Notes: generated from the letters alone by a model not told the origin. Positions 20,581-31,611 are shown, counted from the first letter of the stretch. The stretch is 64,000 nt of DNA from Dyella dinghuensis (GCF_003977615.1 NZ_RYZR01000005.1:186001-250000), one strand, 5' to 3'. A program made the numbers and translations.

Positions 20581-23115
20581 ATGACGCGAATTCTCAAGGC
20601 CCTCCTGCGCTGGGTCCTTATTCTGGGCTTTAGTGGACTTCTGCTCATCGCCTTGGCCGCCGGGGTCGCCTATTGGCTGGTCGCCCCCCGCCTCCCCTCG
20701 GTGGCGGTGCTCAAGGACTACCACATGCAGGTCCCCCTGCAGGTCCTGACCGCCGACGGCAAGCTGATCGCCACCTTTGGCGAGACCCGCCGTATTCCGG
20801 TCTCCATGGACCAGGTACCGGACATGCTCAAGCATGCGGTGCTCTCGGCCGAGGACGCGGACTTCTATACCCACCCTGGCGTGGACTGGCGCGGCGTCAT
20901 GCGCGCGGGCTTCCATGTGGTGGCCTCGGGCGGCAACAAAACGCAGGGCGGCTCCACCATTACGCAGCAGGTGGCGCGTAACTTCTTCCTGAGCCCGCAG
21001 AAGCTTTATTCGCGCAAATTGATGGAAATGTTCATTGCGCTGCGGATGGAGAACGAGTTCAGCAAGGATCAGATCCTGGAGCTCTATCTCAATAAGATGT
21101 TCCTTGGACACCGTTCGTATGGCATTGCGGCTGCCGCGGAGTATTACTACGGCAAGAAGCTCGACCAGCTGACGATTGCCCAGTGCGCCGCAATTGCCTC
21201 GACCTTCCAGCTGCCCTCGGCGGTCAATCCGCTGACCAACGTCCCGCGCCTGACGGCTCGGCGCAACTGGGTGCTTGGCCAGATGCGCGAGCACAAGTAC
21301 ATCAATGATGCCCAATACACCGAAGCCATCAACACGCCGGAAAACGCCGCACCGCACGAGCAGCCCATCCAGGTCGATGCGCCTTACGTGGCTGAAATGG
21401 CTCGACTTCAGGCGCTGGACCGACTCGGCAACGACGCGCTAACCGAAGGCTATGTAGTCAAGACCACGCTGATCGGCACCCGCCAGCTCGCTGCCGTGGC
21501 GGCCGTGCGCGATGGCCTGGCCATCTACGATCATCGCCATGGCTGGCGCGGCCCGGAGGCCCATGAGGAGCTCTCCGCAGGTGCCGGCGAGTCCGATTAC
21601 AGCAACATCCTTTCCAGTTATTCGGATGTAGCTGGATTGGTCCCGGGCCTGGTCGTTCACGCCACGGCCTCGGAAGCGGAGGTCTTCCTGCTCGATCATC
21701 AGACGATAAAACTCAGTCTGGACGCCATCAGCTGGGCGCGTCCGTATATCAGCGATAGCCGCGTGGGCGCCGAGCCAAAGGCCGTCGATACCGTGCTGAA
21801 GGCAGGCGACGTCATTCGTGTGATCCGCGATGACAAGGGCAATTGGCAGCTGACGCAGATTCCGAAGGCACAGGCCGCGCTCGTGTCGCTGAGCCCCGAA
21901 GACGGCGCGATCCAGTCGCTGGTCGGCGGTTTCAACTTCTCGCGCAGCAAGTTCAACCGCGTCGTGATGGCCGCTCGCCAGCCGGGTTCGAGCTTCAAGC
22001 CGTTCCTCTATTCGGCCGCGTTCGAGCGTGGTTTCACGACCGCTTCGATCATCAACGACGCGCCACTCGCGTTGCCCGATCCATCGCAACCGAACGGGCT
22101 TTGGACACCCAGCAACGATGACGACAAATTCGCAGGCCCCATGCGCCTGCGCGAAGCGCTGCTGGAATCGAAGAACCTTGTCTCCGTCCGCCTGCTTGAC
22201 GCCATCGGCGTGCGTTACGCGCGCGAATACATCACGCGTTTCGGTTTCCCGCTCGATGCGCTGCCGAACAATCTGTCGATGGCGCTTGGCACCGCTTCGG
22301 TATCGCCACTCAGCATGGCGCGCGGTTATGCCGTGTTCGCCAATGGCGGTTATCTGATTACGCCGTACTTCATCAGCGAAATCGACGACCGCGATGGCAA
22401 ACCCGTCTATGTGGCCAATCCAGCGCGCGCCTGCAACAACTGCCAGGCTCGCTTGCTGCAAAACACGCCGCCTGCCCCGCCGCCAGCCAGCATGCTGACC
22501 AACGGCGTATCGGCAAGCGCTTCCTCGAGTGCCCCGGCTGTCGCCGCCAGCGTGGCGACAGCCGGCGAAACTGTGCTGCCCGCAGATGCTCACAGCGGCG
22601 AAGCCGCGCCAGTGCTGGCGCCGCACGTCATCGATATCCGCAACGACTACCTCATCACGTCCATGATGAAGGATGTGATCACCAACCCGCTCGGCACCGG
22701 TTACGCGGCGAAAGTGCTCAATCGCCCGGATCTGGCCGGCAAAACCGGTTCGACGAACGATCACCGCGACGCCTGGTTCGTCGGCTTCAACGGCGATCTT
22801 TCAACGGCGGTCTGGGTCGGTTTCGACGACTTCGGCTCGCTGGGTAAAGGTGAATTTGGCGCCAAGGCGGCGTTGCCGATCTGGATCGATTACGTGGGCG
22901 AGGTCATGAAGGGCCTGCCGCAGAACAGCTTGGCGATGCCGCCGGGCATCACGACGCTGCAGATCAACAACCAAAGCGGCCTGCCGACCGAAACGGGCGA
23001 TCCGGGCGCGATGTCGGAGATTTTCAAGGTCGAGGATATCGACCGCCTGCACAACATGGCCCAACAGCAACAGCAGCAAAACCAGGATCAGCAGCAGGCT
23101 AACGATATTTTCTAA
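20581..23115 (+). CDS. mrcA: Penicillin-binding protein 1A (class A PBP)
   Basis: An 844-residue bifunctional peptidoglycan synthase. One N-terminal helix (about residues 8-36) precedes the GT51 glycosyltransferase domain, with catalytic Glu in SAEDADFYTHPGVDWRG (near 91) and GGSTITQQVARN (near 123). An OB/linker region follows. The transpeptidase domain has SSFK (Ser near 469), SKN (ESKNLVS) and KTG (GKTGSTNDH, near 721). An insert near 615-680 is Ala/Pro-rich with a CNNC pair. The C-terminus is a short Gln-rich tail (MAQQQQQQNQDQQQAND). It is divergent from pilMNOPQ, as in many gammaproteobacteria. Confidence 0.97.
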   Translation: MTRILKALLRWVLILGFSGLLLIALAAGVAYWLVAPRLPSVAVLKDYHMQVPLQVLTADGKLIATFGETRRIPVSMDQVPDMLKHAVLSAEDADFYTHPGVDWRGVMRAGFHVVASGGNKTQGGSTITQQVARNFFLSPQKLYSRKLMEMFIALRMENEFSKDQILELYLNKMFLGHRSYGIAAAAEYYYGKKLDQLTIAQCAAIASTFQLPSAVNPLTNVPRLTARRNWVLGQMREHKYINDAQYTEAINTPENAAPHEQPIQVDAPYVAEMARLQALDRLGNDALTEGYVVKTTLIGTRQLAAVAAVRDGLAIYDHRHGWRGPEAHEELSAGAGESDYSNILSSYSDVAGLVPGLVVHATASEAEVFLLDHQTIKLSLDAISWARPYISDSRVGAEPKAVDTVLKAGDVIRVIRDDKGNWQLTQIPKAQAALVSLSPEDGAIQSLVGGFNFSRSKFNRVVMAARQPGSSFKPFLYSAAFERGFTTASIINDAPLALPDPSQPNGLWTPSNDDDKFAGPMRLREALLESKNLVSVRLLDAIGVRYAREYITRFGFPLDALPNNLSMALGTASVSPLSMARGYAVFANGGYLITPYFISEIDDRDGKPVYVANPARACNNCQARLLQNTPPAPPPASMLTNGVSASASSSAPAVAASVATAGETVLPADAHSGEAAPVLAPHVIDIRNDYLITSMMKDVITNPLGTGYAAKVLNRPDLAGKTGSTNDHRDAWFVGFNGDLSTAVWVGFDDFGSLGKGEFGAKAALPIWIDYVGEVMKGLPQNSLAMPPGITTLQINNQSGLPTETGDPGAMSEIFKVEDIDRLHNMAQQQQQQNQDQQQANDIF

Positions 23116-23159
23116 TTTTACGGTAGGCTTGCCCCGACGCTGCAGAAGAGGGCCGGGGC

Positions 23160-23837
23160 ATGGCACGAGGTGAACACCACCGCATCCACGCACACGACCG
23201 TGTACAGCGCAATCGGTTACGCGTCGCACAAGAAGCGGCGCGCCTGATGAGTGAACACGGAATTCGCGACTTCCATCACGCCAAACGCAAAGCCGCCGAA
23301 AGACTGGGCGTACTCGACGAACAAGCCTTACCGCGCAATCACGAAATCGAAGAAGCATTGCGCGAACATCAACGGCTGTTTCAGGCTGACAGCCAACCGC
23401 AACTACTCAGGGCTCGACGCGAAGCAGCCGTCGATGCCATGCGATTCCTTCAACGTTTTGAACCGCGCCTGGTCGGTGCGGTGCTCGAAGGCACGGCCGA
23501 TTCGCACTCTGCCGTGTGCCTGCACGTTTTTAGTGACGATCTTGAAGCTGTGGGTATCTACCTGCGTGAACATGGCGTGCCGGTTGAAACACAAACACGC
23601 CGTATTCGCATGAGCCGTGAAGAGCAAGCCGAGTTCCCGGTACTGCTCTTCGCCGCTGACAAGCTTCCGTTCGATCTGACCGTGATGCCGCTCAATGCAT
23701 TGCGGCAGGCGCCCCTCAACCGCATGGACGAAAAACCGATGCGTCGTGCATCGCTGGCATCCGTGGAGATCATGCTCGCGGAGGAAGACAACGAGCAGGA
23801 TGAATTCGAACGCAAATTGGCGGCAGCGATTCGCTGA
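23160..23837 (+). CDS. Conserved protein of unknown function (nucleotidyltransferase-like annotation in relatives)
   Basis: A 225-residue soluble protein, basic at the N-terminus. It has a helical first half (QEAARLMSEHGIRDFHHAKR, then KAAERLGVLDEQALPRNHEI), a mixed core with VGAVLEGTADSHSAVCLHVF and DDLEAVGIYLREHGVPVET, and an acidic C-terminus. From memory, proteins with the same EAARLM(A/S)EHGI opening are widespread in beta- and gammaproteobacteria and are sometimes labelled nucleotidyltransferase-like; this was not checked. No signal peptide or membrane segment. The ATG follows an AGAGGG/GGGG stretch 45 bases after mrcA, so it may be cotranscribed. A bidirectional terminator separates it from gltA. 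Confidence 0.7.
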   Translation: MARGEHHRIHAHDRVQRNRLRVAQEAARLMSEHGIRDFHHAKRKAAERLGVLDEQALPRNHEIEEALREHQRLFQADSQPQLLRARREAAVDAMRFLQRFEPRLVGAVLEGTADSHSAVCLHVFSDDLEAVGIYLREHGVPVETQTRRIRMSREEQAEFPVLLFAADKLPFDLTVMPLNALRQAPLNRMDEKPMRRASLASVEIMLAEEDNEQDEFERKLAAAIR

Positions 23838-23853
23838 CTTCTATCACCCTGAC

Positions 23854-23887
23854 AAAAAAAAGCCCGGCATGTGCCGGGCTTTTTTTA
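23854..23887. terminator. Bidirectional intrinsic terminator
   Basis: AAAGCCCGGCA and TGCCGGGCTTT form a hairpin with a 2-base loop, flanked by A and T runs. It separates the plus-strand unknown gene from the minus-strand gltA, which converge here. Confidence 0.9.
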
Positions 23888-23905
23888 TCTGGCGTGCGCG
23901 CTGGA

Positions 23906-25204
23906 TTACTTGCGCTTGTCCATGCCGACGTAATTGCGCGTGTCGGAACCGACATACAGCTGACGCGGACGGCCAATACGCGAGCCTGGCGTTTCGTGCT
24001 GCTCGATCCAGTGAGCGATCCAACCAGCGGTGCGCGCAATGGCAAACATCACGGTGAACATCTCGGTCGGAATACCGAGCGCCTTGTAGATGATGCCCGA
24101 GTAGAAATCGACGTTCGGATACAGCTTGCGCTCGACGAAGTAGTCGTCCTTCAGTGCAGCTTCTTCCAGCTTCATAGCCACGTCGAGCAGCGGATCGTTG
24201 ACGCCGAGCTCCTCCAGCACCTTGTGGCACATTTCGCGGATGATCTTCGCGCGCGGATCGAAGTTCTTGTACACGCGATGGCCAAAGCCCATCAGGCGGA
24301 AGTTGTCGTTCTTGTCCTTCGCACGCTTGACCGCGGTTTCCACCTTGTCCGGCGTGCCGATTTCTTCCAGCATCTTCAGCACGGCTTCGTTGGCGCCACC
24401 GTGTGCCGGGCCCCACAGCGCAGTGATACCGGCAGCGATGGAGGCGTACGGGTTTGCACCCGTCGAACCGACCAGGCGCACGGTCGACGTGGAAGCGTTC
24501 TGTTCGTGATCGGCGTGCAGGATGAAAAGCAGATCCAGCGCCTTGGCCACCACCGGCTTCATTTCCAGCGGCTCGCTCGGCACTTCGAACATCATGTGCA
24601 GGAAGCGATTGACGTATTCGAGGTTGTTGCGCGGATAACGGAACGGCCAGCCAATCGAATAGCGATAACAGGCTGCCGCAATCGTCGGCATCTTGGCAAT
24701 CAGGCGGATCGCTGCAAGCTTGCGATCGTCGGCGTTATCGACGTCCAGATCCTCGTGATAGAACGCCGAAAGCGAGGCCACTGACGCAGCGAGCATCGCC
24801 ATCGGATGCGCGTCGTGATGGAACCCCTGGAAAAAATTCCGCTGCGACTCATGCATCATCGTGTGGTGCGTGATGTCGTTTTCAAAGCCCGCGAACTGTT
24901 CCTTGTTCGGCAACTCGCCGTTGAGCAGCAGATAAGCCACTTCGAGGAAGCTCGACTTTTCGGCCAGCTGCTCGATCGGATAACCGCGGTACATCAGGAT
25001 GCCCTGATCGCCGTCGATGTACGTGATGGCACTCTTGGTGCTGGCGGTACTGCCAAAACCCGGGTCGTACGTGAAGTGACCGGTGTCCTTGTACAGCGGG
25101 GCGATGTCGATGCAGGCCGGCCCAATCGTGCCGGTTAGCAGCGGCATTTCGCTACTACGGCCATTGGACTCATCTACCAGCTTGACGGACTTGGAATCGG
25201 ACAC
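23906..25204 (-). CDS. gltA: Citrate synthase (type II)
   Basis: A 432-residue enzyme that condenses acetyl-CoA and oxaloacetate to citrate, the entry step of the TCA cycle. Catalytic and substrate-binding motifs are present: [20 protein letters not shown] (His near 234), [11 protein letters not shown] (His near 266), [16 protein letters not shown], and the catalytic Asp region [16 protein letters not shown] (near 366). Length and N-terminal domain match the hexameric NADH-sensitive gammaproteobacterial type. It stands alone, separated from rpmE2 by 247 bases containing the rpmE2 terminator. Confidence 0.98.
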   Translation of the reverse strand: MSDSKSVKLVDESNGRSSEMPLLTGTIGPACIDIAPLYKDTGHFTYDPGFGSTASTKSAITYIDGDQGILMYRGYPIEQLAEKSSFLEVAYLLLNGELPNKEQFAGFENDITHHTMMHESQRNFFQGFHHDAHPMAMLAASVASLSAFYHEDLDVDNADDRKLAAIRLIAKMPTIAAACYRYSIGWPFRYPRNNLEYVNRFLHMMFEVPSEPLEMKPVVAKALDLLFILHADHEQNASTSTVRLVGSTGANPYASIAAGITALWGPAHGGANEAVLKMLEEIGTPDKVETAVKRAKDKNDNFRLMGFGHRVYKNFDPRAKIIREMCHKVLEELGVNDPLLDVAMKLEEAALKDDYFVERKLYPNVDFYSGIIYKALGIPTEMFTVMFAIARTAGWIAHWIEQHETPGSRIGRPRQLYVGSDTRNYVGMDKRK

Positions 25205-25375
25205 GGAAACCTCCTACACATGGGTGCCACCGTGACCGCCGCAAAACGGCAACCGCCGGTGAGGGAAAGTCGCACCGTCGAGGGGGAACGTCGACGATGC
25301 ATCCCATCCATTATCGCACATCGATCTGGAACATCCGAGGCCGCACGGTGCCATCGCGATGATTTACGAACGCGC

Positions 25376-25410
25376 AAAAACACAGAGCAGGCTGCGCGCC
25401 TGCTCTGTGT
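25376..25410 (-). terminator. Intrinsic terminator of rpmE2
   Basis: On the minus strand, a perfect 13-bp stem (ACACAGAGCAGGC with GCCTGCTCTGTGT, 5-base loop) is followed by TTTTT. It lies about 40 bases beyond the rpmE2 stop. The rest of the gap to gltA shows nothing clear apart from the gltA upstream region. Confidence 0.88.
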
Positions 25411-25451
25411 CGAATCGCTAACCTGCCGATGACAGCAGGTATGCAGAAAAA

Positions 25452-25697
25452 TTACTTTTGCGCGTAACGGCGGCGGAACTTGTCCACGCGGCCGCCCACG
25501 TCGAGGGTCTTCTGCTTACCGGTGTAGAACGGATGCGAATGGCTCGAGATATCCACCTTGATCAGTGGGTACTCGTTGCCGTCTTCCCACTTGACGGTTT
25601 CCTTGGTCGCAATCGTGGAACGCGTCAGAAACGCGAAATCGGACGACAGGTCCTGGAACACCACCTGGCGGTAATTCGGATGGATATCGGGCTTCAT
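25452..25697 (-). CDS. rpmE2: Ribosomal protein bL31, type B (zinc-free)
   Basis: An 81-residue large-subunit ribosomal protein starting [16 protein letters not shown]. It contains no cysteine, so it lacks the zinc-binding CxxC of type A L31. It also has the type B insertion and the conserved [20 protein letters not shown] ending. Type B paralogues usually replace the zinc form under zinc limitation; whether a type A copy exists cannot be told from this window. A longer upstream open frame is not coding-like and is rejected. Confidence 0.96.
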   Translation of the reverse strand: MKPDIHPNYRQVVFQDLSSDFAFLTRSTIATKETVKWEDGNEYPLIKVDISSHSHPFYTGKQKTLDVGGRVDKFRRRYAQK

Positions 25698-25788
25698 GAC
25701 GGGCTCAAAGCGGTGGGTGAAAAGAGCGGCATTATATCGGCCATCCAAAGGGTTGGTCAACCGATATGGACCCCGCGGAAACGGGTCT

Positions 25789-26718
25789 TCAGGCGCCCAA
25801 GGCCTTGCGAACCAGGGCCCCGAAGCGAGCCTGATCCAGCTCCAGCACCACATTCGCCCGGGCCGGCAGCTTCAGGCGGTTGTCCCAATCCACTACGGTG
25901 GCGCCACGGGTCAGGCGACCATCCAGTTCGATACCGACGTGCCTGCGCTCGCTGCGAACGATCACCGCAGGGTCGATCGCCACGGCCATCGCCAGCGCAT
26001 CGGCGGCGATGATACCGCGACGCTCACGCTTGCGATTGGTTTCGCGCGCCACCCGGAACACGCGCTCGAAGAACGCGGCGCGATGGTCGCCGGTGGCCAG
26101 CCAGTGGTCGAATTCCGCTTCGTCGAAGGCATGTCGCAGGGTGAGCTCCCAATCGACCAGATCGAATTCGGGAAAACCTTCGAAAACGATATGCGCGGCT
26201 TCCGGATCGAAGCCCACGTTGAATTCGGCAGGTATATGCCCCGTATTGCCGTGACCGGTCACTGCGCCGCCCATCACGACAAGACGCTTGACCCGTTGTG
26301 GGAGCGTGGGATCGAGCCTGAGCGCCAGCGCAACATTGGTCAGCGGCGCGAGCGCCACCAGCGTGACCTCGCCGGGATGCTCGCGCGTCAAACGCAAAAT
26401 CGCGTGCGCTGCATGCTCATCCGACACCCCCGTCACAGGCTCGGGAAAGCCGACATCGCCCAGACCATCACGCCCATGCACAAACGCCGCGTCTTCTTCG
26501 GGCAAACGAACCAGTGGTGTCGGGCAACCCGCGAAGACGGGCGTTTGGGCTTCCACCAAATCCACCAACGTGCGTGCGTTGCGCACAGTGTGCGACAAGC
26601 CGACGTTACCGGCCGCGATGCTCAATCCAAGAACATCGGCATGGGCGTGCGCCATCATGATCGCCAGGGCGTCATCCACACCGGGGTCGGTATCGATCAG
26701 AAGTAGTGGCTTGCTCAT
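25789..26718 (-). CDS. Nucleoside hydrolase (inosine-uridine preferring family)
   Basis: A 309-residue enzyme of the IU-NH family, which splits ribonucleosides into base and ribose with a bound calcium. The signature [15 protein letters not shown] lies at residues 9-23. The later calcium and catalytic region ([20 protein letters not shown]) follows near residue 155, with [12 protein letters not shown] after it and [15 protein letters not shown] (catalytic-loop region) near 240. The length is standard. Substrate preference (purine or pyrimidine) cannot be assigned. The gene stands between rpmE2 and recG on the same strand. Confidence 0.93.
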   Translation of the reverse strand: MSKPLLLIDTDPGVDDALAIMMAHAHADVLGLSIAAGNVGLSHTVRNARTLVDLVEAQTPVFAGCPTPLVRLPEEDAAFVHGRDGLGDVGFPEPVTGVSDEHAAHAILRLTREHPGEVTLVALAPLTNVALALRLDPTLPQRVKRLVVMGGAVTGHGNTGHIPAEFNVGFDPEAAHIVFEGFPEFDLVDWELTLRHAFDEAEFDHWLATGDHRAAFFERVFRVARETNRKRERRGIIAADALAMAVAIDPAVIVRSERRHVGIELDGRLTRGATVVDWDNRLKLPARANVVLELDQARFGALVRKALGA

Positions 26719-26801
26719 CGGGGGGGGAATTTGCGTCTGGGGAAGCGAGTTAGCTTAGACGCCATGTGGCGCTGGGGCTAGTCCACACGACATGGCGTCA
26801 G

Positions 26802-28916
26802 TTACGCGTTGGCGTATCGCGCCGCGCCACCGATCCAGCGTTCGATCAAACGACCTGCCTGCTCGGGATATTCGGCCAGCATCTGCTCGCCCACACGCTG
26901 CACCGCTGGCAAGAGATGTGCATCGCGCGTGAGATCGGCCATGCGGAAACTCAGCTGGCCAGTCTGGCGCGTGCCTAGCACTTCGCCAGGGCCGCGCAGT
27001 TCCAGATCTTTTTCGGCAATGCGAAAACCGTCGTTGGTTTCGCGCATGACCTGCAAGCGCTCTTGCGCGAGCTGTCCAAGCGGTGGTTGATAAAGCAGCA
27101 CGCAGTTGGATGCAATCGCGCCGCGCCCTACTCGTCCGCGCAATTGATGAAGCTGCGAGAGACCCAGACGCTCGCTGTTTTCGATCACCATCAAGCTCGC
27201 GTTTGGAACGTCTACGCCTACTTCGATGACGGTAGTGGCAACCAATACGGCCAGCTCGCCTGACTTGAACGTATCCATCACGGCCTGTTTTTCTTTTGGC
27301 TTCATGCGCCCATGAATCAGGCCTACGCGACAATCGACAAGCGCGTGCGTCAGTTCCGCATGCGCCGCTTCGGCGGCCTGCGCGCGCAATTGCTCGGACT
27401 CCTCGATAAGCGTGCAAACCCAATACACCTGCCGTCCTTCCACGCAGGCGGCATGAATGCGTTCGATCACCTCTATGCGCCGCGCATTGGAAATGGCGAT
27501 GGTTTGCACGGGTGTACGACCGGGTGGAAGTTCATCGATCGCGGAAATATCAAGATCCGCGTAGGCACTCATGGCCAGCGTTCGCGGGATCGGCGTCGCC
27601 GTCAACACAAGCTGGTGAGGCACCAGTTCGCCTTCCAATCCTTTATCGCGCAGGGCGAGTCGTTGCTGCACGCCGAAACGATGTTGCTCATCGACGATCA
27701 CCAAACCGAGCCGCGCAAATTCGACACCCTCCTGCATCAGCGCATGCGTACCGATAACAATGGACGCACCTTCGGCTACGCGACGCATCGCTTGTTGCCG
27801 TGCCTTGCCTTGCTGCTTACCCGCTAGCCACTCCACCGAAATGTTCAACGGTTCGAGCCAATGACGGAAATTGCGCAGGTGCTGTTCGGCAAGCAATTCG
27901 GTGGGTGCCATCAACGCAACTTGATAACCCGATTCCACGGCCGCGAGCGCCGCCGCACATGCCACCGCGGTTTTGCCAGAGCCCACATCGCCCTGCACAA
28001 GACGCAACATAGGATGTGGCTGCGCGATATCAGCGCTCACTTCCTTGATGACGCGTTGCTGGGCAGCAGTGAGACGGAATGGCAATGCATCCAGCCAGCG
28101 CTTGCGCAACGCACCCTTGCCATTGAGCTTGGGCGCGCGACGTTCGCGCACCGCAGCGCGCAAGCGTTTCAGACTCATGTGTTGCGTAAGCAATTCTTCG
28201 AACGCAAGACGTTGCTGTGCAGGATGCCGGCCCAACATCAACTGATCCAACCGTGCATCAGCGGGTGGGCGATGCACATAAAGCAACGCTTCGCGCAATG
28301 AGGTCAGTCCGTGTTCGGCGCAAAGCGAAGGCGGAATCAACTCAAGCTGTGCATCTTGCGGCAACAGCTGCAAGGCCTTGTCGATCACACCGGCCAGGCG
28401 CTTTTGCCCCAGACCTTCAGTGGTTGGATAGACCGGACTCAGGCGTTCATCGAGCGCGATATCGGCGTTTTCCGCGAGGCGCTGGTATTGCGGATGCACC
28501 ATCTCCAGGCTGCTGTTGCCCTGACGTACCTCGCCATAACACAGCAACCGTACGCCCACTCGCAATTGTTCGGCCTGTGCGCGGTTGAAATGAAAGAACC
28601 GCAGCAGCAGCGTTTCCATCGCACCATCGCCAATCGCCACCTTCAGTTGCGGCCGATAGCGAAAACCTTTTTCGACCGCCTCGACCGTGGCAACGACTTG
28701 CGCGCGCATTCCGGGCCGCAAATCTCTTAGCGGTGTGATGCGTGTGCGATCTTCATAACGCAGCGGCAAATGGAACCAGAGGTCCTGCACGCGGTGAAGA
28801 CCGAGACGCGCGAATGTTTCGGCCAAGGCAGGCCCGACACCGCCCAGCGTTGCCACGGGCAGATGTCCGGGATCGGCAGTCGTGTCGATGATCGGGCGGG
28901 GTTTGGACGTGGCCAT
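26802..28916 (-). CDS. recG: ATP-dependent DNA helicase RecG
   Basis: A 704-residue branch-migrating helicase that remodels stalled forks and recombination intermediates. An N-terminal wedge/OB domain (LPLRYEDRTRITPLRDLRPG) precedes the SF2 helicase core: Walker A GDVGSGKTAVA near residue 313, DEQHRFG (the RecG form of the DEAH box) near 409, and VATTVIEVGVDVPNA with QLRGRVGRG in the second RecA lobe. The start at 28916 gives MATSKPRPIID and a normal length; two in-frame earlier starts would add up to 17 residues. It lies downstream of ridA and spoT on the same strand, as in relatives. Confidence 0.96.
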   Translation of the reverse strand: MATSKPRPIIDTTADPGHLPVATLGGVGPALAETFARLGLHRVQDLWFHLPLRYEDRTRITPLRDLRPGMRAQVVATVEAVEKGFRYRPQLKVAIGDGAMETLLLRFFHFNRAQAEQLRVGVRLLCYGEVRQGNSSLEMVHPQYQRLAENADIALDERLSPVYPTTEGLGQKRLAGVIDKALQLLPQDAQLELIPPSLCAEHGLTSLREALLYVHRPPADARLDQLMLGRHPAQQRLAFEELLTQHMSLKRLRAAVRERRAPKLNGKGALRKRWLDALPFRLTAAQQRVIKEVSADIAQPHPMLRLVQGDVGSGKTAVACAAALAAVESGYQVALMAPTELLAEQHLRNFRHWLEPLNISVEWLAGKQQGKARQQAMRRVAEGASIVIGTHALMQEGVEFARLGLVIVDEQHRFGVQQRLALRDKGLEGELVPHQLVLTATPIPRTLAMSAYADLDISAIDELPPGRTPVQTIAISNARRIEVIERIHAACVEGRQVYWVCTLIEESEQLRAQAAEAAHAELTHALVDCRVGLIHGRMKPKEKQAVMDTFKSGELAVLVATTVIEVGVDVPNASLMVIENSERLGLSQLHQLRGRVGRGAIASNCVLLYQPPLGQLAQERLQVMRETNDGFRIAEKDLELRGPGEVLGTRQTGQLSFRMADLTRDAHLLPAVQRVGEQMLAEYPEQAGRLIERWIGGAARYANA

Positions 28917-28996
28917 CGGCGTAAGACTAAACGAGTCGACGCGCCATGGGGACATGACTGCCGACAAGGGTTGTCAGCAGTCACCGCGTTGCAAAA

Positions 28997-29380
28997 TCAG
29001 TCGAGCACCATGATCGCATCGACTTCGACATGCGCACCCTTCGGCAGGCCTGACACTTCGATCGTCGAGCGCGCCGGATACGGTTGCTGAAAGTATTCGC
29101 CCATCACCGCGTTGACCGCTGCGAAGTTGGCCAGATCCGTAACATAGATGCCCACGCGAACCACCTGCGCGAGCGAGCCACCTGCGGCCTGCGCTACGGC
29201 AACCAGATTGTCGAATACGCGACGCGTCTGCGTGGTGATGTCACCTTCAACCAGCGCGCCGGTTGCCGGATCGAGCGGAATCTGGCCGGAGAAATACACG
29301 GTATTGCCAGCACGGACGGCCTGCGAATACGGGCCGATGGCGGCGGGCGCCTTGTCGGTAGCAATGATAATGCGGGACAT
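28997..29380 (-). CDS. ridA: RidA family reactive enamine/imine deaminase
   Basis: A 127-residue member of the RidA/YjgF/UK114 family, which hydrolyses reactive 2-aminoacrylate and related imines formed by PLP enzymes. The family opening [20 protein letters not shown] is present. The conserved Arg lies in [20 protein letters not shown] near residue 104, and the protein ends in EVDAIMVLD. The ATG at 29380 is preferred because GGAATG lies about nine bases upstream. It sits between spoT and recG, an arrangement common in gammaproteobacteria. Confidence 0.97.
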   Translation of the reverse strand: MSRIIIATDKAPAAIGPYSQAVRAGNTVYFSGQIPLDPATGALVEGDITTQTRRVFDNLVAVAQAAGGSLAQVVRVGIYVTDLANFAAVNAVMGEYFQQPYPARSTIEVSGLPKGAHVEVDAIMVLD

Positions 29381-29448
29381 GGGAGACATTCCGTGGGGAG
29401 TAAAGCGCGGAGTGTAAAGCGACGCGCCGGGAATGCGTAGCCGACCTT

Positions 29449-31611
29449 TTACAGCGGATAGCGATAGACGCCGCTGACCACGCCCGTGCGGCGCACGCGC
29501 CGAATCACTTCCGCCAGATGCTTGCGATTCTTCACCTCGATGGTGAAGAGCAGCGTCGCCGCCGACATATCGCGCTCGACATATTCCACGTTTTCGATGT
29601 TCGAGTCGGCGGCCGCAATCGCCGCCGCAACGGTGGCAAGCACGCCAGGACGGTTGATGACTTCGATACGCAATTCGGCGCGGTAATCGCCCTGCACATC
29701 GCGATCCCACTCGATGGCTACGTAACGCTCGGGCGATTTGCGCAACTCCGCCACATTCGGGCATTCCGTGCGATGCACGACGATGCCCTTGCCAGGCGAT
29801 AGATAACCAATGATGTCGTCACCCGGCAACGGGTGGCAGCAATTGGCAAAGCTCAACACGCCGCGCTCGGCGCCGGTGATGCGGATCTTTTCCGCAACGT
29901 GCGGAGCCCCCGCACCGCGCGCCGTCGTGCCGCGCGCAGCGACGAGCTGGCTGGCGACCTGATCGGCCATGCGATTGCCGAGTGCGATATCGGACAGCAG
30001 CTCTTCCAATCGCTTGAATTTGGATTTGTGCAGGAATTTTTCCAGCACGGCCGGCTGGATGGCGTCGAGATTCGTGCCAAGCGCGTCCAGCGCGCGATCG
30101 AGCATGCGATGGCCAAAGTCCACGGCATCTTCGTGCTGCAAATGCTTCAGGTACTGACGAATCGCCGTACGGGCCTTGCCGGTAACGACGAACTCCAGCC
30201 ACGCAGGATTCGGCACCGCCGACGGCGCCGTGATGATTTCGACCAACTGGCCCGATTCAAGCCGCGCACGCAACGGCAGCAGCTTCTTGTCGACGCGTGC
30301 TGCCACAGCATGATCGCCGACGTCCGTGTGCACGGCGTACGCAAAATCGAGTGCCGTCGCATTACGTGGCAACGAAAGAATGTCACCACGTGGCGTAAAC
30401 AGATACGTTTCATCCGGGAACAAGTCGATCTTGACGTTCTCGATGAATTCCGCCGCCGACGGCGTATTCGCCTGACTGTCGGCGAGCGCGGAAAGCCATT
30501 CGCGTGCGCGCGCCTGCGCGCTGTTCGCTGGACCACTCTCCGTCTTGTACGCCCAGTGCGCGGCCACACCACGTTCGGCCACCGAATCCATTTCGTCGGT
30601 ACGGATCTGCACTTCGATCGGCGCACCAAATGGGCCCAGCAGCACTGTGTGCAGCGACTGATAGCCGTTCGCCTTGGGAATGGCGATGAAATCCTTGAAG
30701 CGGCGATCGACGGGCTTGTACAGCGCATGCACCACGCCGAGTGCCATGTAGCAGCTCATGGCGCTATCGGTGACAACGCGGAAGCCGTACACGTCCATCA
30801 ACTGCGCGAAACTTTTGTGCTCGTTGCGCATCTTGGAATAGATGCTCCACGGCGATTTGATACGCCCGACCACGCGCACCGGAATGTGCTCGTCGATCAA
30901 GCGCGACGACAGCGCACCTTCGATGCGGCTCATCGCTTCGCGGCGATTGCCCAGCGCGGCGCGAATGCGTTCGCTGATCACACGATAGCGATCCGGATAG
31001 AGCGCGTGGAAACCCAGATCCTGCAGTTCCGCCTTGATCTTGTTCATGCCAAGGCGCTGCGCAATCGGCGCGTAAATTTCCAGCGTTTCGCGCGCGATGC
31101 GCCGGCGTGACGGCGCGTCCTTGGCCGAGAGCGTGCGCATGTTGTGCAGACGGTCCGCCAGCTTGATGAGAATCACACGCAGATCGCGCGCCATCGCCAG
31201 CAGCATCTTGCGGAAGCTCTCGGCATCCGCTTCCTGGCGGTTGCTGAAGCGCATCTTGTCCAGCTTGGTGACGCCGTCGACCAGTTCGGCGACGGTCTCA
31301 CCGAACTCGCCCGCCAACTCGGCGCGACTCAGTTCGGTGTCTTCCAGCGTGTCGTGCAGGATGGCCGCGATAATGGTCTCGGCGTCCATGCCCATCTCGG
31401 CGAGGATGCCCGCCACTGCGATCGGGTGAGTGATGTAGGGCTCACCGCTCTTGCGCGTCTGGCCTTCGTGCGCAACAGCGCCTACCTCGTAGGCACGGAT
31501 GACGCGCGCGACATGTTGCTCAGGGAGATACGAAATGCGCTCTTTCAGCGCCAACACATACGGCGGCAGTACAGACGTATCCTCTGAGGCGGGATGCGTG
31601 GCCGCGGACAT
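29449..31611 (-). CDS. spoT: Bifunctional (p)ppGpp synthetase/hydrolase SpoT
   Basis: A 720-residue RelA/SpoT homologue that sets (p)ppGpp levels. The HD hydrolase domain has HDTLED near residue 87 and [11 protein letters not shown] near 152. The synthetase domain spans about 240-350 ([20 protein letters not shown]). A TGS domain follows near 385-450 ([20 protein letters not shown]), then helical and zinc-finger-like regions ([15 protein letters not shown]) and a C-terminal ACT domain (about 645-720). The intact HD motif shows it is a SpoT/Rel type rather than hydrolase-dead RelA. It follows rpoZ by 136 bases, as in E. coli. Confidence 0.97.
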   Translation of the reverse strand: MSAATHPASEDTSVLPPYVLALKERISYLPEQHVARVIRAYEVGAVAHEGQTRKSGEPYITHPIAVAGILAEMGMDAETIIAAILHDTLEDTELSRAELAGEFGETVAELVDGVTKLDKMRFSNRQEADAESFRKMLLAMARDLRVILIKLADRLHNMRTLSAKDAPSRRRIARETLEIYAPIAQRLGMNKIKAELQDLGFHALYPDRYRVISERIRAALGNRREAMSRIEGALSSRLIDEHIPVRVVGRIKSPWSIYSKMRNEHKSFAQLMDVYGFRVVTDSAMSCYMALGVVHALYKPVDRRFKDFIAIPKANGYQSLHTVLLGPFGAPIEVQIRTDEMDSVAERGVAAHWAYKTESGPANSAQARAREWLSALADSQANTPSAAEFIENVKIDLFPDETYLFTPRGDILSLPRNATALDFAYAVHTDVGDHAVAARVDKKLLPLRARLESGQLVEIITAPSAVPNPAWLEFVVTGKARTAIRQYLKHLQHEDAVDFGHRMLDRALDALGTNLDAIQPAVLEKFLHKSKFKRLEELLSDIALGNRMADQVASQLVAARGTTARGAGAPHVAEKIRITGAERGVLSFANCCHPLPGDDIIGYLSPGKGIVVHRTECPNVAELRKSPERYVAIEWDRDVQGDYRAELRIEVINRPGVLATVAAAIAAADSNIENVEYVERDMSAATLLFTIEVKNRKHLAEVIRRVRRTGVVSGVYRYPL

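Noticed and set aside
29833-31110. A 425-codon frame antisense to spoT
   Set aside because: The sense frame has all SpoT domains intact; the antisense product is Arg/His-rich and unlike any protein.
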